NCBI RefSeq assembly: GCF_900143625.1
Contig: NZ_FRFF01000003.1
Location: 62,001 to 126,000, forward strand
Direction: 5' to 3'
From: Nocardiopsis sp. JB363
Lineage (GTDB): Bacteria > Actinomycetota > Actinomycetes > Streptosporangiales > Streptosporangiaceae
Length of the DNA stretch: 64,000 nt
Made by a program: the position numbers and the translations under genes. Of this stretch, positions 56,697 to 64,000 are shown piece after piece. The notes beneath the pieces are model-generated. The model saw only the letters and a list, made by a program, of their open reading frames with translations. It was not told the DNA's origin and searched no databases. How positions within the stretch are numbered: position 1 is the stretch's first letter; each line of letters begins with the position of its first letter.

Positions 56697-57209
56697 ATGT
56701 CAGAGCTCGACCCGGACCACCACTACCGTCTCTCGGACTCCGAACGCGACGAGGCCCTCGAACACCTGCGCACGGCGCTGCAGGACGGGCGGCTGGACCT
56801 GGACGAGCACGAACGGCGATCGAGCGAGACCCTGCGCGCCGTCACCAACACCGACCTGGTCCCGCTCTTCGACGATCTGCCCCGCGTGCTTCGGCCCAGC
56901 GCCATCGAGGGATCAAGGGAGACGTCCAAGGCCCCCGCGACCCGTGCCAAGGGCGACGTGGCGAAGGCCGAGAAGGGTGCGGACGTCGAGGCGGAGAAGA
57001 AGAAGGACGGCCCCAACGTCAACGGGCTGGTCATCTGGGGCGGCATCATCTTCGTCATCTGGGGCATCCCGGCCATCGCCTATGGGGGTACCGGTTCCCT
57101 CATCGGATGGTTGATCTTCCTGGCGCTGTTCATGGTCCCCGCCGTCACCATCGCGACCGTCCAAGGGGTCCGCAAGAGGGCGGACGGCCGCCCCGAGATC
57201 GAGGAGTGA
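56697..57209 (+). CDS. DUF1707 domain membrane protein
   Basis: 170 residues. The DUF1707 SHOCT-like domain lies at 8-65 (YRLSDSERDEALEHLRTALQDGRLDLDEHERRSSETLRAVTNTDLVPLFDDLP), followed by a basic-acidic linker and two C-terminal helices (NGLVIWGGIIFVIWGIPAIAY, GWLIFLALFMVPAVTIATV). The domain is a putative DNA- or nucleic-acid-binding module found at the N-terminus of membrane proteins in actinobacteria; the function is unproven. ATG 56697 has GAAGGA six bases upstream. Confidence 0.88.
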   Translation: MSELDPDHHYRLSDSERDEALEHLRTALQDGRLDLDEHERRSSETLRAVTNTDLVPLFDDLPRVLRPSAIEGSRETSKAPATRAKGDVAKAEKGADVEAEKKKDGPNVNGLVIWGGIIFVIWGIPAIAYGGTGSLIGWLIFLALFMVPAVTIATVQGVRKRADGRPEIEE

Positions 57210-57226
57210 CCCGCCGGGGAACGCCG

Positions 57227-57265
57227 ACGGCCCCGCGCCACCGGAACACGGTGGGGCGGGGCCGT
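57227..57265. terminator. Bidirectional terminator before sucD 3' end
   Basis: Two-part stem ACGGCCCCGC / GCGGGGCCGT outside and CCACCG / CGGTGG inside, separated by a G-G mismatch, with a five-base loop. Confidence 0.8.
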
Positions 57266-57290
57266 ACGAGAACGGCTACGACCTCAAAGG

Positions 57291-58169
57291 TCAGAAGAGC
57301 TCGCGAGCCAGCTCGGCGGTCTCGGTCGGGGTCTTGCCGACCTTGACGCCTGCGGCTTCGAGAGCCTCCTTCTTCGCCGCGGCGGTACCGGAGGAACCGG
57401 AGACGATGGCGCCGGCGTGGCCCATGGTCTTGCCCTCCGGGGCCGTGAAGCCCGCGACGTAACCGACGACCGGCTTGGTCACGTTCTCCTTGATGAACGC
57501 GGCCGCGCGCTCCTCGGCGTCGCCACCGATCTCACCGATCATCACGATCACGTCGGTGTCCGGGTCGGCTTCGAAAGCCGCCAGGGCGTCGATGTGCGTG
57601 GTGCCGATGATCGGGTCGCCACCGATGCCGACGGCGGTCGAGAAGCCGATGTCGCGCAGCTCGTACATCATCTGGTACGTGAGCGTGCCCGACTTCGACA
57701 CCAGGCCGATACGACCCGGCTTGGTGATGTCGGCCGGGATGATGCCGGCGTTGGACTCGTCCGGGGTGATCAGACCGGGGCAGTTCGGACCGATGACGCG
57801 GGTCTTGTTGCCCTTGGCACCGGCGTGCGCCCAGAAGGCGGCGGTGTCGTGCACCGGGATGCCCTCGGTGATCACGACGGCCAGACCGATCTCCGCGTCG
57901 ATGGCCTCGACGACGGCGTCCTTGGTGAACTTCGGCGGAACGAAGATCACGGTGACGTCGGCGCCGGTGGCCTTCATACCCTCGGCCACGGAGCCGAAGA
58001 CCGGCACCTCGGTGCCGTCGAAGTCGACCTTCTGGCCGGCCTTGCGCGGGTTCACGCCACCGACGATTTGGGTACCCGAAGCGAGCATCCGACGGGTGTG
58101 CTTGGTGCCCTCAGAGCCGGTCATGCCCTGGACCAGCACCTTGCTGTCCTTGTTAAGGAAGATAGCCAT
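57291..58169 (-). CDS. sucD: Succinyl-CoA ligase alpha subunit
   Basis: 292 residues. CoA-binding fold with [19 protein letters not shown] and [33 protein letters not shown], and the active-site His loop in [17 protein letters not shown] (about His248). It forms succinyl-CoA ligase with SucC, converting succinyl-CoA to succinate with NTP formation in the TCA cycle. It starts 14 bases downstream of sucC, so it is co-transcribed. Confidence 0.97.
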   Translation of the reverse strand: MAIFLNKDSKVLVQGMTGSEGTKHTRRMLASGTQIVGGVNPRKAGQKVDFDGTEVPVFGSVAEGMKATGADVTVIFVPPKFTKDAVVEAIDAEIGLAVVITEGIPVHDTAAFWAHAGAKGNKTRVIGPNCPGLITPDESNAGIIPADITKPGRIGLVSKSGTLTYQMMYELRDIGFSTAVGIGGDPIIGTTHIDALAAFEADPDTDVIVMIGEIGGDAEERAAAFIKENVTKPVVGYVAGFTAPEGKTMGHAGAIVSGSSGTAAAKKEALEAAGVKVGKTPTETAELARELF

Positions 58170-58183
58170 GGTGAATTCGTCCC

Positions 58184-59365
58184 CTACTTAGCCGCGAGCT
58201 CGGCGGCCTGAGCGGCGGCGCCATCCATCGTGTCGACCCGGCGAACGGCCGGGTGGGCACGCTCGTCCAGAATCTGTCGGCCCAGTTCGGCGTTGTTACC
58301 GTCCAGGCGCACCACCAACGGCTTGGACACGTCGTCGCCGCGGCCCTCCAGCAGCTCCAGCGCCTGCACGATGCCGTTCGCGACGGCGTCACAAGCGGTG
58401 ATGCCACCGAAGACGTTGACGAACACGCTCTTGACCGCCGGGTCGCCCAGGATGATCTCCAGGCCGTTGGCCATGACCTCGGCCGAAGCGCCGCCACCGA
58501 TGTCGAGGAAGTTGGCGGGCTTGACACCACCGTGGTTCTCACCGGCGTAGGCGACCACGTCCAGGGTCGACATGACCAGACCGGCACCGTTACCGATGAT
58601 GCCGACCTCGCCGTCGAGCTTGACGTAGTTGAGGCCCTTGGCCTTGGCGGCGACCTCCAACGGGTCACCCTCCTCGGCGAAGGTCAGGCTGTCCAGGTCC
58701 TGGCGGAACTCGGCGTTCTCGTCCAGGGTCACCTTGCCATCGAGGGCGACGACCCGGCCGTCCTTGGTCAGGATGAGCGGGTTCACCTCCACGAGGGTGG
58801 CGTCCTTGCCGACGAAGGCGTCCCAGAGCTTGGTGATGATCTCCGTGGCGCCCGCGACGGCGGCCTCGGGCAGGTTGCCCGTCTTGACGATCTGCGCGGC
58901 GACATCGGTCGGAACGCCCTTCAGGGCGTCGATCGAGATCTTGGCGACGGCGTCGGGGTTGGTCTCGGCGACCTCCTCGATCTCCATGCCGCCCTCTTTG
59001 GAGCAGATGGAGAGGAAGTCACGGTTGGCGCGGTCCAGGAGGACGGAGAAGTAGTACTCCTCGGCGATGTCACTCGCCTCTTCGACCAGGACACGGTGGA
59101 CCGTGTGGCCCTTGATGTCCATGCCGAGGATCTGCTCGGCCTTGGCCTGAGCGTCCTCGGGGCCTTCGGCGACCTTCACACCGCCGGCCTTACCGCGGCC
59201 ACCGGTCTTGACCTGGGCCTTCACGACGACACGGGGCTTGCCCGCGGCGGCGAACTCATCAGCGATGGCACGTGCCTCAGCGGCCGTGCTCGCCACCTTT
59301 CCCTGGGGTACGGGAACTCCGTACTCTGCGAAGAGTTCCTTCGCCTGGTATTCGAACAGGTCCAC
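58184..59365 (-). CDS. sucC: Succinyl-CoA ligase beta subunit
   Basis: 393 residues. Starts [22 protein letters not shown]; the ATP-grasp fold has [48 protein letters not shown] (metal ligands) and the C-terminal [42 protein letters not shown] 59365 has AAGGACGG upstream. Confidence 0.97.
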   Translation of the reverse strand: MDLFEYQAKELFAEYGVPVPQGKVASTAAEARAIADEFAAAGKPRVVVKAQVKTGGRGKAGGVKVAEGPEDAQAKAEQILGMDIKGHTVHRVLVEEASDIAEEYYFSVLLDRANRDFLSICSKEGGMEIEEVAETNPDAVAKISIDALKGVPTDVAAQIVKTGNLPEAAVAGATEIITKLWDAFVGKDATLVEVNPLILTKDGRVVALDGKVTLDENAEFRQDLDSLTFAEEGDPLEVAAKAKGLNYVKLDGEVGIIGNGAGLVMSTLDVVAYAGENHGGVKPANFLDIGGGASAEVMANGLEIILGDPAVKSVFVNVFGGITACDAVANGIVQALELLEGRGDDVSKPLVVRLDGNNAELGRQILDERAHPAVRRVDTMDGAAAQAAELAAK

Positions 59366-59745
59366 GAGGGTCCGTCCTTGTAATTCGCTGGCTCAAGTGT
59401 GTACCGGGGTGGCGTGTCCGGACCGGCGGTGACCCACTGAACAGGTGTCACACGACGCGAGCCCCGCTGGGGCCGAGCCGCCTACGGAAGATCGAGATCG
59501 CCGAGACGTCGCCACCCGCGACATGCGCAAAGCTTAGTCGCCCGGGATCCGGTCGCCGGCCACCGGGGCGGCGTTGACCCGCGGGCCACACCCCGGAAAG
59601 CCGCTCACGCGGTAGTACCACGGCTCTCACATGGGAAAATCTGTGACCAGAGACACGGCTGATAACACGGGCCCGGGGGTGTTCCACCGCACTTCGGACT
59701 CGGCCGTGGATGCGATGAACGTCACGATACGTGCGAGGTCGTGGC
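59366..59745. other. Intergenic region upstream of sucC, no gene seen
   Basis: A 380-base gap between sucC and the B12-binding gene, both on the minus strand. It must contain the sucCD promoter, which I could not place with confidence. Small frames here lack ribosome binding sites. No strong terminator hairpin was found. Confidence 0.5.
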
Positions 59746-60156
59746 TCAGGCGGCGTGCTCCGGACGGATGTTCTCCCGCACCCAATCGGCGATATCGGCC
59801 GTCGGCGCTCCCGGCGTGAAGATCCGGGCCACCCCCATCGACTCCAACTCCGCGATGTCGGAATCGGGGATGATGCCCCCGCCGAACACCCGGATGTCGT
59901 CGGCGTCGTTCTCCCGCAGCAACTCCATGACCCGGCCGAACATCGTCATATGGGCGCCCGAGAGCACCGACAGACCGATGGCGTCCGCGTCCTCCTGCAG
60001 CGCCGCGGCCACGATCATCTCCGGGGTCTGGCGCAGGCCCGTGTAGATGACCTCCACCCCCGCGTCCCTCAGCACCCGAGCGACGATCTTGACCCCTCGG
60101 TCGTGTCCGTCCAGACCCGGCTTGGCGACGACGACCCGCGCGGCGGACTCGGCCAT
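59746..60156 (-). CDS. Stand-alone cobalamin-binding domain protein (methylmalonyl-CoA mutase C-terminal type)
   Basis: 136 residues, the size of one B12-binding domain. The motif [11 protein letters not shown] gives the Co-coordinating His of the DxHxxG pattern, with SVLSGAH and the [10 protein letters not shown] loop completing the fold. It would bind adenosyl- or methylcobalamin as the small subunit of a two-subunit mutase, with the large subunit located elsewhere. ATG 60156 has GAGGGG six bases upstream. It lies upstream of sucCD on the same strand, a plausible link since methylmalonyl-CoA mutase makes succinyl-CoA. Confidence 0.9.
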   Translation of the reverse strand: MAESAARVVVAKPGLDGHDRGVKIVARVLRDAGVEVIYTGLRQTPEMIVAAALQEDADAIGLSVLSGAHMTMFGRVMELLRENDADDIRVFGGGIIPDSDIAELESMGVARIFTPGAPTADIADWVRENIRPEHAA

Positions 60157-60302
60157 GGCGTACCCCTCACGACGTTTCCCCACCCGCCCGGCGCCCCTTG
60201 TGGGGGCCTCCCCGGACGCCGAGGAGGAGATGATGAACTCGTGTGAAGAGTAACGCAGCTCACGCGGGGATGCCCGGTCCGGGTGGCGGGTATCTTCCGA
60301 CC

Positions 60303-60587
60303 ATGGGAGACAACGTCAGCGGATTCGAGCACATCAGCACCGATGACCTGCGTGAACGCGCCGTGGAACTGGCGCGGAAGCGCTGGGACCTGCGGTTCTT
60401 CTGGAGACTGCTCGGCCTCATCCCCGCCGCCGAGGCCGCCGCGGGACACATGGACTCCAGCGAGGCGAGCGTCGCCCAGGCCTCCGGATTGTTCTTCGAG
60501 GCACTGTCCGCGGAGGACGACCCGGAACTCCAAGAGGCCTTGCGCCCGGTGTACGTCCAGTACCTGGTCGACAACGAGGAGGGATGA
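60303..60587 (+). CDS. Hypothetical helical protein
   Basis: 94 residues, no recognised domain. It is acidic and mostly helical: [55 protein letters not shown] short hydrophobic stretch ([17 protein letters not shown]) is too brief for a confident membrane helix. ATG 60303 has no ribosome binding site; TATCTT (60291-60296) ends six bases before it, so the mRNA may be leaderless. It lies just upstream of the Ada-AlkA gene. Confidence 0.65.
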   Translation: MGDNVSGFEHISTDDLRERAVELARKRWDLRFFWRLLGLIPAAEAAAGHMDSSEASVAQASGLFFEALSAEDDPELQEALRPVYVQYLVDNEEG

Positions 60588-60653
60588 CCCCGACACCTCC
60601 ATGTCCGAAAACCGCCGGCCCCGCGGATCCGGGTCGGTGAACATGGAGGGGTG

Positions 60654-62156
60654 ATGGACGACGACCAGCGATACAGAGCGGTCCACAGCAGGGACTCCCG
60701 CTTCGACGGGGTCTTCTACACCGCTGTACAGACCACCGGCATCTACTGCCGGCCGAGTTGCCCCGCGGTCACACCCCGACGAGAGAACGTCCGGTTCTAC
60801 CGTTCCGCCGCGGCCGCCCAGGAGTCCGGCTACCGCGCCTGCAAACGCTGCCGCCCCGACACCGTGCCCGGTTCCGCCGAGTGGAACGTGCGGGCCGACG
60901 TGGTCGGCCGCGCGATGCGTCTGATCAACGACGGGGCCATGGATCGCGGCGGGGTGAGCGCGGTCGCCGAGACCCTGGGGTACAGCGAACGCCAGCTCAA
61001 CCGGCTGCTCACCACCGAGGTCGGCGCGGGACCACTCGCACTGGCCCGCACCGAGCGGGCGCACACCGCCAGGATCCTGGTGGAGACCACCGACCTGCCC
61101 CTGACCGACACCGCTTTCGCCGCGGGCTTCGCGAGCGTCCGCCAGTTCAACGAGACCATGCGGGCGGTCTACGACCGCTCCCCCAGCCGGATGCGCGACG
61201 ACGCCGACGCCGGCGGCGTCGCGACCGGTTCGGGCACCATCACGCTACGGCTCCCCTACCGAGGGCGGATCGACCTGTCGGGGATGCTCGCGTTCCTCGG
61301 TGAACGCGCCGTACCCGGAGTCGAGGAGTACGTCGACGGGGTGTACCGGCGCACGATCAGGCTGCCCAACGGGCCCGGAATCGTGGCGCTGGCACCCGCC
61401 CCGGGCGGAACCGTGGGCGGACACGTGCTGTGCCGGCTGCGACTGACCGACCCCCGCGACCTGGCCGGAGCGGTCCGCCGCTGCCGGAGCCTGCTCGACC
61501 TGGACGCCGACCCCGAAGCCGTCGCCGAGGTCCTCGGCCCCGACCCACTACTGGGACCGATACTGCGCGAGCGACCGGGAGTGCGAGCACCCGGCCACGT
61601 GGACCCCGCCGAACTCACCGTGCGGGCGGTCCTCGGACAGCAGGTGTCGGTGAGGGCCGCGCGTACCCTGGCGGGGCGGTTGGTCGAACGCTTCGGTGAG
61701 CCCCTGGAACGGCCCGACGGCGCCCTCACCCACACGTTCCCGACACCCGAGGCCCTCGCAGTGGCGGACCCGGCCGGGATGTCGATCCCCGTGGCCCGCG
61801 GCCGCGCGCTGGTGGGAGTGGCCGATGCGCTGGCCGACGGCCGCGTCGACCTCGGTCCCGGCTGTGACCGGGACGAGGCGGAACGGAGGCTGGTGGAGTT
61901 GCGCGGCATCGGCCCGTGGACCGCCCGGTACGTGCGCATGCGCGGCCTGGGCGACCCGGACGTGTTCCTGGAGACGGACCTCGGGGTCAGGAGGGCCCTG
62001 GAGAAGGCGGCGTTGCCGGCCACTCCGGCGGCAGCGGCACGCGGGGCACTGGCCTGGAGCCCTTGGCGTTCCTACGCCACCCACTTGTTGTGGGCATCGC
62101 TGGGGGCACGCCCCGAGAACGAGGGTGACGAACACCGAGAGAGGCGAGGACGATGA
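60654..62156 (+). CDS. Ada-AlkA fusion: alkylation-response regulator and DNA-3-methyladenine glycosylase
   Basis: 500 residues. Domains: Ada N-terminal Zn domain with C32, C36, C63 and C66 (YCRPSC, ACKRC), of which C32 is the methyl acceptor in E. coli Ada; AraC-type helix-turn-helix ([36 protein letters not shown]); AlkA N-terminal domain; and HhH-GPD glycosylase with [29 protein letters not shown], whose catalytic Asp is in TDLG. It both senses methyl phosphotriesters and excises alkylated bases. The O6-methyltransferase domain of classic Ada is missing and is supplied by the overlapping ogt gene. ATG 60654 or GTG 60651, both with GGAGGGG upstream. Confidence 0.93.
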   Translation: MDDDQRYRAVHSRDSRFDGVFYTAVQTTGIYCRPSCPAVTPRRENVRFYRSAAAAQESGYRACKRCRPDTVPGSAEWNVRADVVGRAMRLINDGAMDRGGVSAVAETLGYSERQLNRLLTTEVGAGPLALARTERAHTARILVETTDLPLTDTAFAAGFASVRQFNETMRAVYDRSPSRMRDDADAGGVATGSGTITLRLPYRGRIDLSGMLAFLGERAVPGVEEYVDGVYRRTIRLPNGPGIVALAPAPGGTVGGHVLCRLRLTDPRDLAGAVRRCRSLLDLDADPEAVAEVLGPDPLLGPILRERPGVRAPGHVDPAELTVRAVLGQQVSVRAARTLAGRLVERFGEPLERPDGALTHTFPTPEALAVADPAGMSIPVARGRALVGVADALADGRVDLGPGCDRDEAERRLVELRGIGPWTARYVRMRGLGDPDVFLETDLGVRRALEKAALPATPAAAARGALAWSPWRSYATHLLWASLGARPENEGDEHRERRGR

Positions 62157-62743
62157 CCTACACCGACCAGGACGCACTACCGCTGGACCTGCCCGCGGCC
62201 GTCGAACCGACGGCCCCGCCCAGGGTGACCTCGGTACGCTTCCGCGAACCGATGCCGGGAGCGATCCGGTACACGACGATGGACTCACCCCTGGGGGAAC
62301 TCCTGCTGTTCGGCGACGGGGAGGCCCTTGCGGGGGTCTCGACCCCGCCCAAGGACGGTTCGCCGCACCGGGTCGCCGAGAGGTGGGTTGCCGACCGGGC
62401 GCCGTTCGCTGAGGTGAGGCGTCAGCTGGCCGCCTACTTCGCGGGTGAGCTGCGCGAGTTCGACCTGCCGTTGGCGCCCGCCGGCACCCCCTGGCAGCTG
62501 CGGGTGTGGCGGGCTCTGACCACCATCCCGTACGGGGAGACGGCCGGGTACGGGGAGCTCGCCGAGGAACTGGGCCGACCCACCGCCTCGCGTGCCCTGG
62601 GCGCGGCGAACGGTCGCAACCCGATCAGCGTCATCGTCCCCTGCCACCGGGTGATCGGCGCGAACGGCTCACTGACGGGGTACGCGGGAGGGCTCGAACG
62701 CAAGAAGAAACTTTTGAACCTCGAAAACAAGAATCGCGTATGA
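62153..62743 (+). CDS. ogt: O6-methylguanine-DNA methyltransferase
   Basis: 196 residues. The active site [18 protein letters not shown] carries the alkyl-accepting Cys; the preceding helix-turn-helix arginine-finger region reads [19 protein letters not shown]. The N-terminal ribonuclease-H-like part begins near [15 protein letters not shown]. It transfers the alkyl group from O6-alkylguanine to itself, a suicide reaction. ATG overlaps the stop of the Ada-AlkA gene (ATGA), giving coupled translation. Confidence 0.95.
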   Translation: MTYTDQDALPLDLPAAVEPTAPPRVTSVRFREPMPGAIRYTTMDSPLGELLLFGDGEALAGVSTPPKDGSPHRVAERWVADRAPFAEVRRQLAAYFAGELREFDLPLAPAGTPWQLRVWRALTTIPYGETAGYGELAEELGRPTASRALGAANGRNPISVIVPCHRVIGANGSLTGYAGGLERKKKLLNLENKNRV

Positions 62744-62760
62744 AAGTTTCATTACCCCCC

Positions 62761-62789
62761 TTGATCCGGGTCTGGGGCGTGCTTACTCT
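62761..62789 (+). promoter_or_regulatory. Promoter of the M23 peptidase gene
   Basis: TTGATC (62761-62766), 17-base spacer and TACTCT (62784-62789), expected start near 62796. The leader begins with a hairpin of arms ACCACA / TGTGGT (62796-62814). Confidence 0.55.
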
Positions 62790-62855
62790 GCGGTAACCAC
62801 ATCAAGGTTGTGGTGTCACATCCCCGTTCGCTACTCGACTCCCCCAGGAGAAGCG

Positions 62856-63890
62856 TTGGCACTGCTCACCCCCACCCCCCGATTCCTGCCCGTAGGCGCG
62901 CTCACGGTCACCATGGCCGCGGCTCTGCTGGCGGGAGCCTCCACCCCGGTCTCGGCCCAGCCGGCCGCACCGTCGCACACCACGGCGGACAACGTCGAGG
63001 TCATCGTCGAGAACGCCGAGACCCTGGACCTGCCCAGCACCCTGAGCACCACCTCCGAGACCGCCGAGGACGCTCTGTCCGACGCCGTCATCGACGACGT
63101 CCTGGCCGAGCGCGACACCGGGCTGTCCGCCTTGGCCGACCAGGAGCGCGACGTCCGCGTCGACATCCGGGAGGCCGCCGACGGCGCCGCGTTCGGCGTC
63201 GCCATCGTGACCGCTCCCATGGGCGCCGAGGAGGACCCCGACGCCTGGCTCTTCGCCGCCGAACACGAGGCCTCCGATTGGACGGTCGGCCTGGAGGGAA
63301 CCGAGGAGTTCTCCTCGATCCTCGCCGAAAGCACCTTGTTGGCCGACGAGGAGAGAGAGACCGTCGCCACCTCGACCGATCCCTCCGACGTCGCCCCCGC
63401 TAGCTACGTCGGTGTCGGCCTGCCCTTCGCCATCGGCTCCTCGATGATCATGACCGGCGGCCCCCACGGCGAGGTCGGGCAGTCCGCGGACTTCGCCGGC
63501 GGAGCCGGTCAGGCCCGCGCGTCCCGTGGTGGCTACGCCTACAGCCTGTGCGACGGCTGGACCCGCGTCATCCACGACAACGGTTTCTCCACGGACTACT
63601 ACCACCTTGAGGACTACCAGTGGCTGCCCGGCAACGACGTCGGCACCGGCCACTACCTGGGTACCCAGGGCAACAGCCTCTGCGCCGGCGGCTCCACCAC
63701 GGGCGCGCACATCCACTACTCGCTCCGGGCCTACAACGACCCCAACGCGGCGGGCTGGTTCGTCTCCCTGAACGGTAGGACCCTGGGCGGCTGGACCTTC
63801 GTCCAAGGCAACCAGTACGGCGGCTACGCCTACCGCGACGGCGTCGGCACCATCTACCCGGGCGGTTCGATGTACAACTACGGCTTCTGA
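62856..63890 (+). CDS. Secreted M23-family metallopeptidase
   Basis: 344 residues. A signal peptide (residues about 1-35, LPVGALTVTMAAALLAGASTPVSAQ) and an acidic pro-like region (about 36-190) precede an M23A-like domain: GGPHGEVGQSADFAGG with the first His and Asp ligands, DNGFSTDYYHLEDY and GAHIHYSLRAYNDP with the HxH ligand. Such enzymes cut peptidoglycan cross-bridges (beta-lytic/lysostaphin class). The start is TTG 62856 with AGGAG five bases upstream; the longer frame has no signal. It is not linked in operon to its neighbours. Confidence 0.88.
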   Translation: MALLTPTPRFLPVGALTVTMAAALLAGASTPVSAQPAAPSHTTADNVEVIVENAETLDLPSTLSTTSETAEDALSDAVIDDVLAERDTGLSALADQERDVRVDIREAADGAAFGVAIVTAPMGAEEDPDAWLFAAEHEASDWTVGLEGTEEFSSILAESTLLADEERETVATSTDPSDVAPASYVGVGLPFAIGSSMIMTGGPHGEVGQSADFAGGAGQARASRGGYAYSLCDGWTRVIHDNGFSTDYYHLEDYQWLPGNDVGTGHYLGTQGNSLCAGGSTTGAHIHYSLRAYNDPNAAGWFVSLNGRTLGGWTFVQGNQYGGYAYRDGVGTIYPGGSMYNYGF

Positions 63891-64000
63891 CCCAAGCCGG
63901 TCTGAGCCTGGCTGTCGGGTCCGGGCCGTCGGATCGGGTCATCGGGATCGGGTCATCAGGGCTCCGAGTTACCGGTCCGGTCGGACCCACCAGGACCCCC

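Noticed and set aside
63928-63962. Tandem GGATCGGGTCATC repeat near the window end
   Set aside because: Only two copies of about 14 bases; no evidence of function.

Overview
The window comes from a high-GC actinomycete. The gene content and order (Mca mycothiol S-conjugate amidase, GreA, DUF4307, DUF501, PutR-type regulator, a DUF6350 membrane protein next to sucCD, many GTG/TTG starts, several probably leaderless mRNAs, tRNA without encoded CCA) fit the Streptosporangiales/Streptomycetales branch, most likely Nocardiopsis or a close relative. This placement is inference from family content, not a database match. About 52 protein genes and one odd tRNA gene are supported. No insertion sequence, prophage, CRISPR array or rRNA was seen; the region reads as chromosomal core with small accessory inserts.

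Layout. 0-9.6 kb: partial secreted protein, a 1379-residue multi-spanning membrane protein with a zinc ribbon, PIN-PhoH ATPase, short UppS-type prenyltransferase, and an ECF sigma factor divergent from a membrane Ser/Thr kinase. 9.6-20.7 kb: thioredoxin-domain protein, an accessory AraC / MBL-fold / SDR cluster, then the mycothiol block (mca, small membrane protein, DUF4307, greA), an RDD protein with a TTA codon, a secreted protein and a FIST sensor protein. 20.8-25.5 kb: AAA ATPase plus VWA protein (chelatase-like pair), then two overlapping GntR/UTRA regulators divergent from a tiny membrane protein. 25.7-32.4 kb: cystathionine gamma-synthase/lyase, acyltransferase and cystathionine beta-synthase (reverse transsulfuration), an SGNH hydrolase, a thiolase and a DUF4287 protein. 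32.4-38.2 kb: Bax-inhibitor-1 protein and a complete proline-catabolism unit (proline dehydrogenase, P5C dehydrogenase, PutR). 38.2-43.7 kb: atypical tRNA, NDH-2 with two Rex-type operators, and the conserved eno-ftsB-DUF501-ppx operon. 43.7-54.9 kb: TetR / FAD monooxygenase pair, FtsW/RodA, short-chain fatty acid transporter, mazG with an APS-kinase fusion, and mfd. 54.9-64 kb: DUF6350 protein, DUF1707 protein, sucCD, stand-alone B12-binding protein, alkylation-repair pair (Ada-AlkA fusion plus Ogt), and a secreted M23 peptidase.

How it works together. Much of the window is central carbon and redox metabolism: TCA (sucCD), glycolysis (eno), proline oxidation to glutamate feeding the respiratory chain, NDH-2 under apparent NADH-sensing control, sulfur amino-acid interconversion feeding cysteine and mycothiol, and Mca recycling mycothiol conjugates. 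A second theme is genome and envelope maintenance: Mfd, Ada/AlkA/Ogt, MazG, FtsW, FtsB-like, UppS-type synthase and secreted peptidase. Regulatory DNA is unusually readable: Rex-type, CRP-type, PutR-type and TetR-type palindromes, an ECF-type promoter and many strong intrinsic terminators between convergent genes.

The most unusual items are a class I tRNA-like gene whose anticodon loop gives UAA with C33, a triplicated giant membrane protein, an APS kinase fused to a degenerate ATP-sulfurylase domain next to mazG, the ECF sigma/kinase pair, and the tandem GntR pair with its small membrane partner. None can be shown to be a new system from sequence alone.
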